Source: Drosophila persimilis (lineage: Eukaryota > Arthropoda > Insecta > Diptera > Drosophilidae). Taken from it: DNA of 64,000 nucleotides. The stretch is taken from assembly GCF_003286085.1 (NCBI RefSeq), contig NW_020825298.1:3906001-3970000 (forward strand). The letters run 5' to 3'. Under the pieces are notes generated by a model that had not been told where the DNA came from, did no database searches, and saw nothing but the letters and a program-made list of their open reading frames with translations. A program made the translations under genes and the position numbers. Numbering within the stretch: position 1 is the stretch's first letter; each line of letters opens with the position of its first letter. Below are positions 62,549 to 64,000 of the stretch, in pieces.

Positions 62549-62935
62549 GTGAGTGGAGCGGGGGGACAGCGGGGGCTCCCATTACGAAATTGAATTTTCA
62601 TTTAGTGGCGCGTGCAACATTAAAACTTAATAAGAAAATCTGCAACAGCAGCGGCAGCAGCTGGAAATATGTCATCAACGTTTCATCGTCTGCGTCCTCG
62701 TTTTTGGGGCTCTTTTATTGCCATTTCTTTCCGGTTTGATGGGGCACGCAAATGTACAACCCGCATACAAGGACTCTCGTGTCTCGTATCTGTCGCTCTA
62801 TCAAAGTCGACATTTTAAAAATGTTTATTGCGGCATCTTGACGCGTTTTTATGACGCCGAAACGGGGGACACTCCCAGCTCTGCATCTGCCTTAATGTGG
62901 TTCCCCTCTCTCTTCCCCCCTCTCCTGGAATGCAG
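62549..62935 (+). other. GABA-B-R3: GABA-B-R3 intron 1 (coding)
   Basis: A 387-base intron with GTGAGT donor and a C-rich tract before TGCAG. Nothing else was recognised in it. Confidence 0.88.
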
Positions 62936-63079
62936 TGCGATCCTGGCGTGGGCGTGGATCGCTTCTTCCATGCCATCTACACACAGCCCTCGACGCGGAT
63001 GGTGATGCTGCTCGGATCCGCCTGCTCGGAGGTCACCGAAAGCCTGGCCAAGGTGGTGCCGTACTGGAATATTGTGCAG
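62936..63079 (+). CDS. GABA-B-R3: GABA-B-R3 coding exon 2 (ligand lobe)
   Basis: Encodes 48 residues starting CDPGVGVDRFF, matching the CDPG motif of GABA-B receptor extracellular domains, followed by MLLGSACSEVTES. The acceptor is TGGAATGCAG and the donor GTGAGT; both junctions are phase 0. Confidence 0.92.
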
Positions 63080-63522
63080 GTGAGTCCAGGGGGGGGATAC
63101 TGGGGCTGATTAAAATGCAAATATCCCGCTCGAACCTAATCAACTCACGTGCTTGGCTTTCGATTAGCATAAATGCCGGGGCAGGCGGGGCCAGGGATGA
63201 GTCCTGCAGCACCCCATAAACCATACGCCATAAACACTGCCACGCACCACAAATTATGAGGTCCACAAATTCACTTACGCATCCTCCCGGCCTCCTTTCG
63301 ACCTCCCGACATTTGCATTTAACCTTTGAAGTTTCATTTGCCTCGCACCCGCCTCACTGCCCCCCGAAATATGTTAAATGAGAGGCGAAACTTTGCAGAC
63401 ATGTGGCATGTGGATGTCTTGCGGCATGTCTTGCATTTTAAGCGGCCTCCGACACACCCCCCGCCCCTCACGCCGCCACGCGCCTCCACAGGACTGCTAA
63501 CGATTGCTTCTCCAAATTAAAG
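63080..63522 (+). other. GABA-B-R3: GABA-B-R3 intron 2 (coding)
   Basis: A 443-base intron with GTGAGT donor and a CTTCTCCAAATTAAAG acceptor. No additional feature was recognised. Confidence 0.88.
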
Positions 63523-63798
63523 GTCTCGTTCGGCTCCACCTCGCCGGCGCTGAGCGACAGGCGGGAGTTCCCCTACTTCTATCGCACCGTGGCCCCGGAC
63601 TCCTCGCACAACCCGGCGCGCATCGCCTTCATCCGGCGCTTCGGCTGGGGCACGGTGACCACCTTCTCGCAGAACGAGGAGGTGCACTCGCTGGCGGTGA
63701 ACAATCTGGTGACGGAGCTGGAGGCAGCCAACATTTCCTGTGCGGCCACCATCACATTCGCGGCCACGGACTTCAAGGAGCAGCTTTTACTCCTGAGG
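63523..63798 (+). CDS. GABA-B-R3: GABA-B-R3 coding exon 3 (ligand lobe)
   Basis: Encodes 92 residues beginning VSFGSTSPALSDRREFPYFYRT, equivalent to the YGSSSPALSNR segment that lines the GABA pocket in GABA-B1, then RRFGWGTVTTFSQ. Flanked by AAATTAAAG and GTGAGC junctions, both phase 0. Confidence 0.93.
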
Positions 63799-63868
63799 GT
63801 GAGCATCCAAGGGGAGTTGGGGGGTTCCCAGCGAACGCAACGAATGACAAATGGTCTTGCCCCCGCAG

Positions 63869-64000
63869 GAGACTGACACGCGCATCATTATCGGCAGCTT
63901 CTCGCAGGAGCTGGCCCCACAGATCCTCTGCGAGGCCTACAGGCTGCGCATGTTCGGGGCGGACTACGCCTGGATCCTGCACGAGAGCATGGGGGCGCCG
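63869..64000 (+). CDS. GABA-B-R3: GABA-B-R3 coding exon 4 (cut by window edge)
   Basis: After a CCCCGCAG acceptor, 44 codons follow (ETDTRIIIGSFSQELAPQILCEAYRLRMFGADYAWIL...), matching the RIIVG...FCEVYKERLFGKKYVW region of the GABA-B family. The seven-helix domain lies to the right of the window. Confidence 0.92.

Noticed and set aside
1..64000. tRNA genes, CRISPR arrays or intact transposons
   Set aside because: No B-box-like GGTTCGANTCC with matching arms, no regular repeat-spacer pattern, and no transposase or reverse-transcriptase sequence were seen on either strand.

Overview
The window is animal nuclear DNA from a Drosophila-type fly. Coding sequence is sparse and split by GT–AG introns, and the flanking DNA is rich in GA, CT, GT and poly(G)/poly(C) simple repeats. 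Three genes are recognisable, all incomplete or compact multi-exon genes: dachsous (ds, minus strand), Eaat2 (minus strand) and GABA-B-R3 (plus strand). From memory, these three sit near each other at cytological 21D–E on chromosome arm 2L (Muller element B) of D. melanogaster, so this is a conserved linkage block. The many long microsatellites and poly(G) tracts would suit an obscura-group species, but that is an inference and the species cannot be fixed from the sequence.

Layout. 1–15036 is intron of ds, lying downstream of its first coding exon. 15037–16992 is the ds exon with the signal peptide and first five cadherin repeats. The remaining ~22 repeats, the membrane segment and the tail lie beyond the left edge. 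16993–24879 is read as the intron separating this exon from a proposed 5' noncoding exon and start site at 24880–25412. 25413–45050 is long noncoding DNA. 45056–45840 is a degenerate tandem repeat just past the Eaat2 3' end. 46682–49842 is the complete Eaat2 coding region in six exons, 557 codons after splicing. A TATA + initiator promoter for Eaat2 is proposed near 52324. 52360–58800 is noncoding. A clean initiator + DPE promoter at 58829 is proposed for GABA-B-R3, whose first four coding exons run from 61874 to the right edge, where the fourth is cut off.

The genes are not an operon and need not act together: Ds is a Fat-binding giant cadherin for planar polarity and growth control, Eaat2 a sodium-driven acidic amino-acid transporter, and GABA-B-R3 an insect metabotropic GABA-type receptor.

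The noncoding DNA is a mosaic. GC- and microsatellite-rich stretches alternate with AT-rich islands of about 0.1–1.1 kb. Several islands end in short inverted motifs of three kinds: GATACCCT/AGGGTATC, yRCACTG..GAAAA and its complement, and one 15-bp perfect inverted repeat. This is the least explained structure in the window. No bacterial genes, CRISPR arrays, tRNAs or intact transposon genes were seen.
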